A stretch of DNA of 64,000 bases, taken from contig NZ_JBOBFV010000005.1 in assembly GCF_050587365.1 (NCBI RefSeq), forward strand, positions 248,001 through 312,000, given 5' to 3'. Each line of letters opens with the position of its first letter. Position 1 is the first letter of the stretch. Source of the DNA: Plantibacter auratus. Lineage in GTDB: Bacteria > Actinomycetota > Actinomycetes > Actinomycetales > Microbacteriaceae. The notes below the pieces were generated by a model that did no database searches, was not told the origin of the DNA, and saw only the letters and a program-made list of their open reading frames with translations. A program made the translations under genes and the position numbers. Shown piece by piece: positions 53,027 to 61,164 of this stretch.

Positions 53027-54088
53027 TCAGCTCCTTCGGTCGACGATCGCCTTCGCGAAGTGCACGAGCGCCTTCTTGACCGAGCCGTCGGGCAGCGGTG
53101 CCAGTGCCGCGATCGCTTCGTCGGCCCACTGCCGCGCCTCGGCGAAGGTCCGTGTGGTCACGGCGTGGTCGCGCAGGGTGGCGACGAGCGCGGCGAACCG
53201 GACGGGGTCGTGGTCCGTCTCCGTGACCTCGGCGTCGAGACGGGCGACGAGGGCCGCGGCTTCGGGGTCGGCGACGGCCTCGCGGCGCAGGTAGAGCATG
53301 GGGAGGGTGACGACGCCGGCCCGCAGGTCGGTGCCGGGGACCTTGCCGGTCTCCTCGGGTTGCGGCGACAGGTCGATGACGTCGTCGATGAGCTGGAAGG
53401 CGATGCCGACCTTCTCGCCGAACTCGACGACCGCACTCTCGTACGCCTCGGGGGCATTGGAGAAGATGACGCCGCTCCGGGCCGCGGCGGCGATGAGCGA
53501 CCCGGTCTTGTCGGCGAGGACCTGGATGTAGTGCTCGACCTCGTCCTGACCCTCGCGAGGACCGGTGGTCTCGTGCAGCTGCCCCAGCACGAGGCGCTCG
53601 AACGTGGCGGCCTGGATCCGGATCGCCCGCTCGCCGAGGTCGGCCATGATCTGGCTGGCGCGGGCGAACAGCAGGTCGCCGGTGAGGATGGCGGTGTTGT
53701 TGCCGAACACCTGGTGGGCGCTGGGGACGCCGCGACGCTTGTCGGCGTCGTCCATGACATCGTCGTGGTACAGCGAGCCGAGGTGGGTGATCTCGATCGC
53801 CTCGGCCGCCCGCAGGACGTTGTCGGTGATGCCGTCGCCGAGCTGGGCGATGAGCATCGTGAGTAGCGGGCGGACCCGCTTGCCACCGGCCTCGAGCAGG
53901 TAGCGTGCGGTGACGTCGACGAGGTCGTCGGTGAACCCGAGCTGCTCCTCCAGACCGATCTCGAGGCGGGCCACGCCGTCGTCGATGGTCTTGGCGAGCT
54001 TGCGGTCTGCACCGGTCGCGAACATGCGTTCGGCAAGCCCGGCCTGGCTGGCCAGGTTGCTGACACGGCGGGTCGCGCTGGGATTCAC
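53027..54088 (-). CDS. Polyprenyl diphosphate synthase
   Basis: A 353-residue trans-prenyltransferase that extends allylic diphosphates with IPP, probably making the menaquinone side chain. Motifs: GGKRVRPLL, the first Asp-rich motif LYHDDVMDDADKRRG, GDLLFARA, and the second Asp-rich motif AFQLIDDVIDLS followed by PGTDLRAGVVTLP. GTG 54088 is 6 nt after TAGGCT (54095-54100). MenG and MenA, genes of the same pathway, are nearby. Confidence 0.93.
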   Translation of the reverse strand: MNPSATRRVSNLASQAGLAERMFATGADRKLAKTIDDGVARLEIGLEEQLGFTDDLVDVTARYLLEAGGKRVRPLLTMLIAQLGDGITDNVLRAAEAIEITHLGSLYHDDVMDDADKRRGVPSAHQVFGNNTAILTGDLLFARASQIMADLGERAIRIQAATFERLVLGQLHETTGPREGQDEVEHYIQVLADKTGSLIAAAARSGVIFSNAPEAYESAVVEFGEKVGIAFQLIDDVIDLSPQPEETGKVPGTDLRAGVVTLPMLYLRREAVADPEAAALVARLDAEVTETDHDPVRFAALVATLRDHAVTTRTFAEARQWADEAIAALAPLPDGSVKKALVHFAKAIVDRRS

Positions 54089-54190
54089 AGCTCTAGCCTA
54101 GCCGGGGCAGCCCGTCACCTGTGCCGGAGGACCGGAATCCACGGGCGCGATCAGGCGATTGGCAGCTGTGGTCGGACCACATGACTCGAT

Positions 54191-54628
54191 TCAGCGGAGT
54201 CGCACGCCCTCAGCGTCGTAGAACGCCAGATGGGCGAACTCATGCGCGAGGTCGAGCAGCATCGAGTATCCGTCGGTGTTGAGCGGCGGCCACGTCCAGG
54301 CGTCGACGCCTTGGGCGGTCGGCAACGCGGCGCGGAAGAGGCCGGCTTCGACGCCGGTCCCGAGGTGTTTCGGCGGCACGACGACGAGGGCGATCCTGGC
54401 CGACGGCCCGGACACCACGAACTGGAGCCGCGCACCGGTCGCGTCGTCTCGCACGATGAACTCGCGGGTACCCGGGGTGTCCGGCGGGATCTCGGTGGTG
54501 TCGTATCGCTCGTACGGCTTCGCGAACGCGGACTTCGCCCGCCTGGCGTTCAGGAGGATGACGACGAGCACGAGACCGACGATCGCGACGCCCCAGATCC
54601 ACGGGCCGCCTGGCAGGGTGTCCAACAT
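54191..54628 (-). CDS. Hypothetical membrane-anchored protein
   Basis: A 145-residue protein with one N-terminal transmembrane helix (WIWGVAIVGLVLVVILLNAR) and a soluble domain (RYDTTEIPPDTPGTREFIVR, LALVVVPPKHLG-like hydrophobic strands, DLAHEFAHLAFYDAEGVRLR). The HEFAH sequence resembles an HExxH metal site, but context does not support a known protease family. ATG 54628 stands 6 nt after CATACT (54635-54640). I do not recognise the family. Confidence 0.6.
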   Translation of the reverse strand: MLDTLPGGPWIWGVAIVGLVLVVILLNARRAKSAFAKPYERYDTTEIPPDTPGTREFIVRDDATGARLQFVVSGPSARIALVVVPPKHLGTGVEAGLFRAALPTAQGVDAWTWPPLNTDGYSMLLDLAHEFAHLAFYDAEGVRLR

Positions 54629-54672
54629 CCCACCAGTATGCCCGGCCCGCCTGGACGACCCCGGGAGATGTG

Positions 54673-54798
54673 CCCTTCGACAGGCTCAGGGACCGGAAGG
54701 GGTGGCTCAGGGACCGGAGGGGAGATTCAGGGACCGGAGTGAGACTCAGGGACCGGAGGGGAGATTCAGGGACCGGAGTGAGGCTCAGGGACCGGAGG
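54673..54798. repeat. Dispersed repeat followed by degenerate 19-21-nt tandem units
   Basis: A full TTCGACAGGCTCAGGGACC copy near 54673-54697 is followed by about five copies of TCAGGGACCGGAG separated by G/A-rich 5-8-nt linkers, running up to the APC permease stop codon. Confidence 0.82.
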
Positions 54799-56358
54799 TC
54801 AGGCGAGACCGCCGTCGACGGAACGGCCGTACTCGATCGGCTCGTCTGGCACGAGGACCTCGGTGTCGCGGTTGAGGCTCTCCCCGCGGAAGAAGGGCCG
54901 CGAGGACTTCCGGCTGTACCAGAGCAGCATGAGCACGAAACCGAAGGCCAGCGAACCGACACCGATGACGAACGTGCCGCCGACGCCGAACAGGACCGTG
55001 TAGCCGTAGTCGACGTCGAACATGTCGATGCAGCTCTGCACGAAGGCGAAGGTGAGCATGAGCGCCCCGAGGAGCGGGAAGAGGCCCTTGAAGAAGAAGT
55101 CCTGCGCTGAGCGGAAGAGCACCTTCCGGAAGTACCAGACGCAGGCGTACCCGGTGATGCCGTAGTAGAAGGCGATCGCGAGTCCGAGGGAGAGGATCGA
55201 GTCTGCCAGGATATTCTCGCTCACGAGCGTCATGCCGACGTAGTAGACGATGGCGACGATGCCCATGACGAGCGTCGAGAAGGACGGCGTCTTGAACGTC
55301 GGGTGGACGGTCGCGAACCGTTTCGGCAGCGCCTTATAGGCCGCCATCGCGAGCGTGCCACGCGCCGTCGGGAGGATCGTCGTCTGCGTCGACGACACCG
55401 CCGAGATGAGCACGGCGACGACGAGGATCCACGCCCACGGTCCGAGCACGAGATCCTTCAGCGCCAGGAAGATGTCGTTCGCGTTGTCCTCGTTGGCGAG
55501 GCCGGTGCCCGTGGTCCCGAGTCCGGCGTAGACCATGGCGGCGACCGTGACGGTGACGTAGGTGACCAGCAGGATGACCGTGGAGATGACCGCCGCGCGG
55601 CCCGGGATCTTCTGCGGGTCCTTCGTCTCCTCGTTCAGGGCGAGGCAGGTGTCCCAACCCCAGTAGATGAAGAGTGCGAGCAGCACCGCCTCGATGAAGC
55701 CGTGGTAGTCGGTGAACGCGAACGGGTTGAACCAGTCGAGCGAGATCGGCGTCGCGTCGGGCGCGCTGCCGTTCGACGCTCCGATGAAGGCGAACACGGC
55801 GAACAGCACGAGTGCGAGGTACTGGACCGCCAGGAGGATGTTCTGGATCCGCTCCCCCAGCTCGATGCCGCGGTACGACACCCACGTCATGAGGGCGATG
55901 AACACGACACCGGTCGCGGTGACGAGCGGGACGTTCGAGGCGAGGGAACCGTCACCGATGAGCAACCACAGGTACTGCCCCGCGATCTGTGCGAGGTTCG
56001 CGAGCACCACGATGCCGGCGAGCGCGACGCCCCACCCGCCGATCCAGCCGGTGACCGGGCCGAAGGCCTTCGTCGCCCAGGTGAAGGTGGTGCCGCAGTC
56101 CGGCACGTCGCGGTTCAGCTCGCGGTAGGCGAACGCGATGAACAGCATCGGGATGAAGGCGACGATGAAGGCGATCGGCGCCTGGGCACCCACGGCGAGC
56201 ACCACGAAGCCGAGCGTCGCGACGAGCGAGTACACCGGCGCGGTCGAGGCCAGGCCGATGATCACGGAGCCGAAGAGGCCGAGGGTGCCGGTGGCGAGAC
56301 CCTTACCGCCGGTGGGTGATGCCGGCTGCGACCCGCGGGCCGTGTCCTGAGCTGTCAT
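54799..56358 (-). CDS. APC-superfamily amino acid permease
   Basis: A 519-residue membrane transporter with about twelve helices. The N-terminus carries the family region GTLGLFGSVIIGLASTAPVY, helix 3-4 region GPVTGWIGGWGVALAGIVVL, and LNEETKDPQKIPGRAAVIST between helices 6 and 7, typical of APC permeases. It likely imports an amino acid or polyamine; the substrate is not predictable. ATG 56358 is 6 nt after TACCGT (56365-56370). Its 3' end abuts a repeat array. Confidence 0.9.
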   Translation of the reverse strand: MTAQDTARGSQPASPTGGKGLATGTLGLFGSVIIGLASTAPVYSLVATLGFVVLAVGAQAPIAFIVAFIPMLFIAFAYRELNRDVPDCGTTFTWATKAFGPVTGWIGGWGVALAGIVVLANLAQIAGQYLWLLIGDGSLASNVPLVTATGVVFIALMTWVSYRGIELGERIQNILLAVQYLALVLFAVFAFIGASNGSAPDATPISLDWFNPFAFTDYHGFIEAVLLALFIYWGWDTCLALNEETKDPQKIPGRAAVISTVILLVTYVTVTVAAMVYAGLGTTGTGLANEDNANDIFLALKDLVLGPWAWILVVAVLISAVSSTQTTILPTARGTLAMAAYKALPKRFATVHPTFKTPSFSTLVMGIVAIVYYVGMTLVSENILADSILSLGLAIAFYYGITGYACVWYFRKVLFRSAQDFFFKGLFPLLGALMLTFAFVQSCIDMFDVDYGYTVLFGVGGTFVIGVGSLAFGFVLMLLWYSRKSSRPFFRGESLNRDTEVLVPDEPIEYGRSVDGGLA

Positions 56359-56508
56359 GACGGAACGGTAGGGCCGGGCGCACCCGTGTGTCAATGCTCC
56401 CGTTCGGGACCGGGCTACGGAATCAGTCGCGCCGACTCGCGGGAAGTGACGGGATCAACAGGTTCCACCCCTCGGGAATGCCGAGACGAACCCCGATGGT
56501 GACGGGAC

Positions 56509-57213
56509 TCAGGCCGGCTTGAGTCCCCGGTGCAGGGCGACGATCCCGCCGGTGAGGTTGCGGTACGCGACGTGCTCGTAGCCCGCTTCGCGCAACCATG
56601 CGGCCAGCTCAGGCTGGCTCGGCCACGCGCGGATCGAGTCGTTCAGGTAGGTGTACGCCTCGGCGTTCGACGATGCGACGCCGGCGACGAGCGGCATGAC
56701 CCGCTCGAGGTAGAGGTTGTACGCGGCGCGCATCGGCCCGAACGTCGGCGTGGAGAACTCGCAGATGACGATGCGGCCGCCGGGCTTCGTGACCCGGAGC
56801 ATCTCGGCGAGGGCGTCCTTCGGGCGGACGACGTTGCGGAGGCCGAAGGAGATCGTCGTGGCGTCGAACTCCTCGTCGGCGAAGGGGAGGTCGGTCGCGT
56901 CGGCCTCGACGAACTGGATGTCGGAGCGGTCGGCGTACTTGTCGCGACCCACGGCGATCATGCCGGGCGAGAAGTCGGCGGCCACGACCTGCGCACCGTT
57001 GCGTGCCAGCGCCGCGGAGGACGTGCCCGTGCCGGCCGCGAGGTCGAGGATGCGCTCACCGGCGGCCGGACCGACCGCACGAGTGGTCGCGATGCGCCAC
57101 AGGGCGTCGTTCCCGACGGAGAGGACCGCGTTCATGCGGTCGTACTTCGTCGAGACGTCGTCGAACATGGCCGAGACCTGCTCGGGCTGCTTGGAGAGGT
57201 CGGCGCGGTTCAC
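56509..57213 (-). CDS. menG: Demethylmenaquinone methyltransferase
   Basis: SAM-dependent UbiE/MenG enzyme that methylates demethylmenaquinone in the last step of menaquinone synthesis. The 234-residue product has SAMFDDVSTKYDRMNAVLSV, the SAM motif ILDLAAGTGTSS, FVEADATDLPFADEEFDA, SFGLRNVVRPKDALAEMLRV, and the C-terminal NLTGGIVALHRGLKP. GTG 57213 is 6 nt after TAGGAT (57220-57225). Other men genes lie at 58990-64000. Confidence 0.95.
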   Translation of the reverse strand: MNRADLSKQPEQVSAMFDDVSTKYDRMNAVLSVGNDALWRIATTRAVGPAAGERILDLAAGTGTSSAALARNGAQVVAADFSPGMIAVGRDKYADRSDIQFVEADATDLPFADEEFDATTISFGLRNVVRPKDALAEMLRVTKPGGRIVICEFSTPTFGPMRAAYNLYLERVMPLVAGVASSNAEAYTYLNDSIRAWPSQPELAAWLREAGYEHVAYRNLTGGIVALHRGLKPA

Positions 57214-57276
57214 CCGTCCATCCTACGTCCGCGCCGCTGGGAGCCGGCCGTCCGAGCACGGCTCCCAGGCTCGCGC

Positions 57277-57957
57277 TCAGTAGTCGATGCGTCCGTGCCG
57301 GTTGTGGAACTCGCCGGTGGGACCGTCCGGACCGAGCAGGGCGAGCGCGACGGTCGCGTCCGTCCCCTCGGTCACCGTCTGATGGCCTCCGTGTCCGTTG
57401 AAGTCGGTCGCGGTGTAGCCCGGGTCGCTCACGTTCACCCGGAACCCGGGCAGGTTCTTCGCCTACTGCACGGTGAGCGTGATGACGGCCGCCTTCGACG
57501 CGGCGTACGGGATCGTCGGCACCGCGAACTCGTCGGCCCCCTCGGAGGTGAGGAAGCGCGGCCATCCCACTCCCGAGGCGACGTTCACGATGACGGGTCG
57601 GGACGAACGGCGCAGGAGGGGCAACGCAGCCTGGGTGACGCGGACGAGACCGACGACGTTCGTGTCGAGGACATCCTGCATCGTCTCCGGGGTGAGGTCG
57701 TCCACACCGAAGGACGTACCGAGCACGCCGGCGTTGTTGACGAGCACGTCGAGCTCCGGAAGCGCGGCGAGCGCCGCGTCGACGCTCGCCTGATCGGTGA
57801 CGTCGAGCTGGACGGGGTGGGCGCCGAGCGCGGCCACGGCATCGCCGCGGCCCAGGTCGCGCATGCCGGCGTAGACGGTGTGGCCGGCGTCGATCAGTCG
57901 GCGCGCGGTCTCGAGTCCGAGGCTCTTGTTGGCCCCGGTGATGAGTGTGGTGGTCAT
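57277..57957 (-). pseudogene. Short-chain dehydrogenase interrupted by one nonsense codon
   Basis: The SDR frame from ATG 57957 has ITGANKSLGLETARRL, VLVNNAGVLGTSFG, VNVASGVG and YAASKAAVITLTVQ, then a TAG at 57465-57463. The same frame continues without a further stop for 61 codons (AKNLPGFRVNVSDPGYTATD, ending GRIDY) to TGA at 57279-57277, completing an intact SDR of normal length. One base change, probably TAC or TAT to TAG at a Tyr that is common at this site, explains the break. The YxxxK site is upstream of it, but the substrate and cofactor loop is lost. Sequencing error is possible. Confidence 0.85.
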
Positions 57958-58058
57958 GGGTCCATGCTCCGCCCGGCATGGTCGGTCCGCCAGGCCCCGG
58001 TCGACAGGGGGACCGGCAGTACCAGGATGCGGACCGACACCGGGGGGACAATGGCCGG

Positions 58059-58901
58059 ATGGACGAATTCGCCGGTGTGCTCCGGGCCTGGCGCGAACGG
58101 GTCTCCCCTGCCGAGGTCGGTCTCCCCGCCGGCCCAGGGAGACGGACGGCCGGCCTGCGCCGCGAGGAGCTCTCCGCCCTCGCCGGCATCAGCGTGGACT
58201 ACATCGTCAGGCTCGAGCAGGGCCGCGCGAAGAACCCGTCGCCGCAGCTGCTCCGCGCCCTCGCGGTCGCACTGCGACTGACGGATCAGGAGCGCGACCA
58301 CCTCTACCGGGTCGCCGGAGCCGCTCCACCACCGCCCGGGGTCGTCCCCCGGCACATCGGTCCGGGCGTGCAGCGCATCGTCGACCGGCTCGGCGACGTG
58401 CCGCTGGCGGTCTTCTCCGCCGCCCACGACATCCTGCTCTGGAACCCGCTGTGGGCCGCGGTGAACGGCGATCCCTCCGCCCTCGTCGGCGACGATCGCA
58501 ACCTGGTGTGGCGGCACTTCACCGCGGGGCACGACGGCACGGACTTCGACGAGCAGCATGAGGAGGAGTTCGCGAGCGACCTCGCCGCAGACCTCCGGGC
58601 CGCGGTCGGGCGCTACCCGCGGGACGACGAGCTCGCACGACTCGTGGCCCGGCTGCGATCGGTGTCACCCGAGTTCGAGCGGCGCTGGGCGGAGGCTAGA
58701 GTCGCGGAGCACCGGGCGAGCCGGAAGACGGTCACACGGACACCGGTCGGACCGATCACCGTCGACTGCGACGTCCTGTCCACGCCGGGCGGCGACCTGC
58801 GCATCGTCGTGTACACGGCGGCACCGGGCACCGAGGACGCGGCGAAACTCGCACTGCTCGGGGTCACCGGGTTGCAGACGATCGGGACGTCCGGCCGGTG
58901 A
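58059..58901 (+). CDS. XRE-family regulator with MmyB-like ligand-binding domain
   Basis: A 280-residue regulator with an N-terminal helix-turn-helix (LRREELSALAGISVDYIVRL, then EQGRAKNPSPQLLRALAVAL) and a C-terminal MmyB-like domain (WNPLWAAVNGDPSAL, ADLRAAVGRYPRDDELARLV, SPEFERRWAEARVAEHRASR). Members of this family commonly control a neighbouring SDR or quinone reductase gene. It is divergent from the broken SDR, whose regulation may now be without function. The start is ATG 58059. Confidence 0.9.
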   Translation: MDEFAGVLRAWRERVSPAEVGLPAGPGRRTAGLRREELSALAGISVDYIVRLEQGRAKNPSPQLLRALAVALRLTDQERDHLYRVAGAAPPPPGVVPRHIGPGVQRIVDRLGDVPLAVFSAAHDILLWNPLWAAVNGDPSALVGDDRNLVWRHFTAGHDGTDFDEQHEEEFASDLAADLRAAVGRYPRDDELARLVARLRSVSPEFERRWAEARVAEHRASRKTVTRTPVGPITVDCDVLSTPGGDLRIVVYTAAPGTEDAAKLALLGVTGLQTIGTSGR

Positions 58902-58989
58902 ACGCCCCGCCGACGAGGCGGTGACCGACCCTCCACCCGTCGGGCTGCGGCGGGGAGGGACCCCTCCTGCGCGGGCGTAGGGTTGAACG

Positions 58990-60228
58990 GTGACCATTCC
59001 CCTGACCTCGTCACTGGTCGCCCAGACCGTCGCCATCGACGACCCGCGCCAGCTCCTCCCGTTCGCCGACCAGACCTCGCCGCTCCTCTGGGTGCGGAAG
59101 GGACACGGGCTGGTCGGACTGGGTGAGGCGCTCCGCCTGGAGTTCTCGGGCCCCGACCGGTTCACGCGTGCCGCGGCGGCCTGGCGGGACGTCTGCGCCG
59201 CAGCAGTGGTGACGGACGAGGTGCGTCGGCCCGGGACCGGCCTGGTCGCGTTCGGCACGTTCGCCTTCGACGACGAGTCCTCCGCGACGAGCGTCCTCAT
59301 CGTGCCGCGCACGATCATCGGCCGGTACCCCGACGCGAGCTTCATCACGCGGGTCTCCCTCGGCGACGGCGCGGAGGACGTCGATCCCGTGACCACGGCC
59401 TACGGGCCCGAGTACCGCATCCAGCTGACCCCCGGTGTGCAGAGCCGCGACGGCTACCTCGACTCGGCCGAGCGCGCAATCGCCCGCATCCAGGCCGGCG
59501 GCCTGAGCAAGGTCGTGCTCGCACGCGACCTGGCCGGGCACCTCCCCGCGGAAGCGGACCGCCGCCGAGTGCTCCACGACCTCGCCCTCGGCTACCCCGA
59601 CTGCTGGACCTACGCGGTCGACGGCTTCATCGGCTCGAGCCCGGAGACGCTCGTCCGAGTGGATCGGGGTGCCGTCTCGGCGCGCGTCCTCGCCGGCACG
59701 ATCTCGCGCGGTCCCGACGCCGAGAGCGACCACGACCAGGCCGTCGCACTCATGACGAGCGCGAAGGACCAGGGTGAGCACCAGTTCGCCGTGCAGTCGG
59801 TGCTGACCGCCCTGCAGGCACACAGCCCCCAGTTGCGCCGCAGCGAGGCCCCATTCACCCTCAAGCTGCCGAACCTCTGGCACCTCGCGACCGACATCGA
59901 CGGTCGGCTCTCGGACGGCTCGTCTTCGCTCGACCTCATGGACGGCCTGCACCCGACGGCCGCCGTCGCCGGGACCCCGACGCGCGACGCCGTCGCCCTC
60001 ATCCGCGAGCTGGAACCGTTCGACCGCGGTCGCTACGCCGGTCCGGTCGGGTGGGTGGACGCCTCAGGTGACGGCGAGTGGGCGGTGGCCCTCCGCTGTG
60101 CGCAGATCGCGCCGGACGGTGACATCACCGCCTACGCCGGCTGTGGCATCGTCGCCGACTCGGACGCTGCGACGGAGCTCGTCGAGACGAAGATGAAGTT
60201 CCGTCCGATCGTGGAAGCCTTCGGCTGA
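58990..60228 (+). CDS. menF: Isochorismate synthase
   Basis: Chorismate-utilising enzyme making isochorismate for menaquinone synthesis. The 412-residue product has the chorismate-binding C-terminal domain: GGLSKVVLARDL, FIGSSPETLVRV, ARVLAGTISRG, LHPTAAVAGTPTRDA and YAGPVGWVDASGDGEWAVAL, with CGIVADSDAATELVETKMKF. Context with menD and menA favours MenF over EntC-type siderophore synthesis. GTG 58990 is 6 nt after TAGGGT (58978-58983). Confidence 0.92.
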   Translation: MTIPLTSSLVAQTVAIDDPRQLLPFADQTSPLLWVRKGHGLVGLGEALRLEFSGPDRFTRAAAAWRDVCAAAVVTDEVRRPGTGLVAFGTFAFDDESSATSVLIVPRTIIGRYPDASFITRVSLGDGAEDVDPVTTAYGPEYRIQLTPGVQSRDGYLDSAERAIARIQAGGLSKVVLARDLAGHLPAEADRRRVLHDLALGYPDCWTYAVDGFIGSSPETLVRVDRGAVSARVLAGTISRGPDAESDHDQAVALMTSAKDQGEHQFAVQSVLTALQAHSPQLRRSEAPFTLKLPNLWHLATDIDGRLSDGSSSLDLMDGLHPTAAVAGTPTRDAVALIRELEPFDRGRYAGPVGWVDASGDGEWAVALRCAQIAPDGDITAYAGCGIVADSDAATELVETKMKFRPIVEAFG

Positions 60229-60244
60229 GCCGAAGAACCTCGGC

Positions 60245-61108
60245 TCAGCTCGCCGCGAGTCGTGCCTGCTCGACGGCGATGTCGTAGTCGGCCGCCGGCC
60301 ACTGCGGATCGATGTCCTCGAGGGCGTCGAGCAGCAGCCGTTGGACCGCGATGCGCGCGTACCACTTGCGGTCCGCCGGCACGACGAACCAGGGGGCGGC
60401 CTCGGTGCTCGTCCGCTCGAACGCCACCTGGTAGGCGTCCTGATAGGCCGGCCACAGCTCGCGTTCGTCCACATCGCCCGGGTTGTACTTCCAGTGCTTG
60501 TCCGGACGCGCGAGCCGGTCGGCGAGCCGTTCCTTCTGCTCGTCGGCGCTGATCTGCAGCATCACCTTGACGATGCGGGTCCCGCTCGCGACGATGCCCG
60601 CCTCGAAGTCGTTGATCGCCCCGTACCGACGCTCGATCTCGTCCGGCGCGGCGAGCTGACGCACCCGACCGATGAGGACGTCCTCGTAGTGCGAACGGTC
60701 GAAGACGCCGATCTGACCGGGCTTCGGCAGGTGCGGCTCAACCCGCCAGAGGAAGTCGTGGGAGCGCTCCTCCTCCGTGGGCTTCTTGAAGGCGTGGTGG
60801 TGCACGCCCTGCGGGTCGACCGAGCCGACGACGTGCTTGACGATGCCACCCTTGCCCGCCGTGTCCATCGCCTGCAGGACGAGGAGCACCGCTTCCGGGG
60901 CTCCCTGCGTGCTCGCCGCGAAGAGTCGCTCCTGCAGCTCGGACAGCGCGGGCACCCCCGCGTCGAGCTCGACCCGGCCCTGCTGCTTGTCACCGTCGAA
61001 GCCCGGCGTCGATGAGGGATCGACGTCGGCGAGGCTGAACCCCTCCCCCACGCGCAGCGTGTCTCGGGGTGGTGCCGTCCAGGTCGATGCGTGCTTCGAT
61101 GCCGTCAT
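60245..61108 (-). CDS. Polyphosphate kinase 2 family protein
   Basis: A 287-residue PPK2-type phosphotransferase that moves phosphate between polyphosphate and nucleotides. Motifs: Walker A-like AMDTAGKGGIVKHVVGSV, PQGVHHHAFKKPTEEE, Walker B region GVFDRSHYEDVLIGRV, and lid/helix KERLADRLARPDKHWKYNPG. Single-domain length is typical of class I or III enzymes acting on NDP or AMP/NMP; class is uncertain. It lies between menF (convergent) and menD. ATG 61108 has CAGAAT 6 nt upstream. Confidence 0.9.
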   Translation of the reverse strand: MTASKHASTWTAPPRDTLRVGEGFSLADVDPSSTPGFDGDKQQGRVELDAGVPALSELQERLFAASTQGAPEAVLLVLQAMDTAGKGGIVKHVVGSVDPQGVHHHAFKKPTEEERSHDFLWRVEPHLPKPGQIGVFDRSHYEDVLIGRVRQLAAPDEIERRYGAINDFEAGIVASGTRIVKVMLQISADEQKERLADRLARPDKHWKYNPGDVDERELWPAYQDAYQVAFERTSTEAAPWFVVPADRKWYARIAVQRLLLDALEDIDPQWPAADYDIAVEQARLAAS

Positions 61109-61164
61109 CCGCCCATTCTGGCCGCAGGTCGCGTCGGAAGTCGACCCCTGGCAGGACCGGCGGA

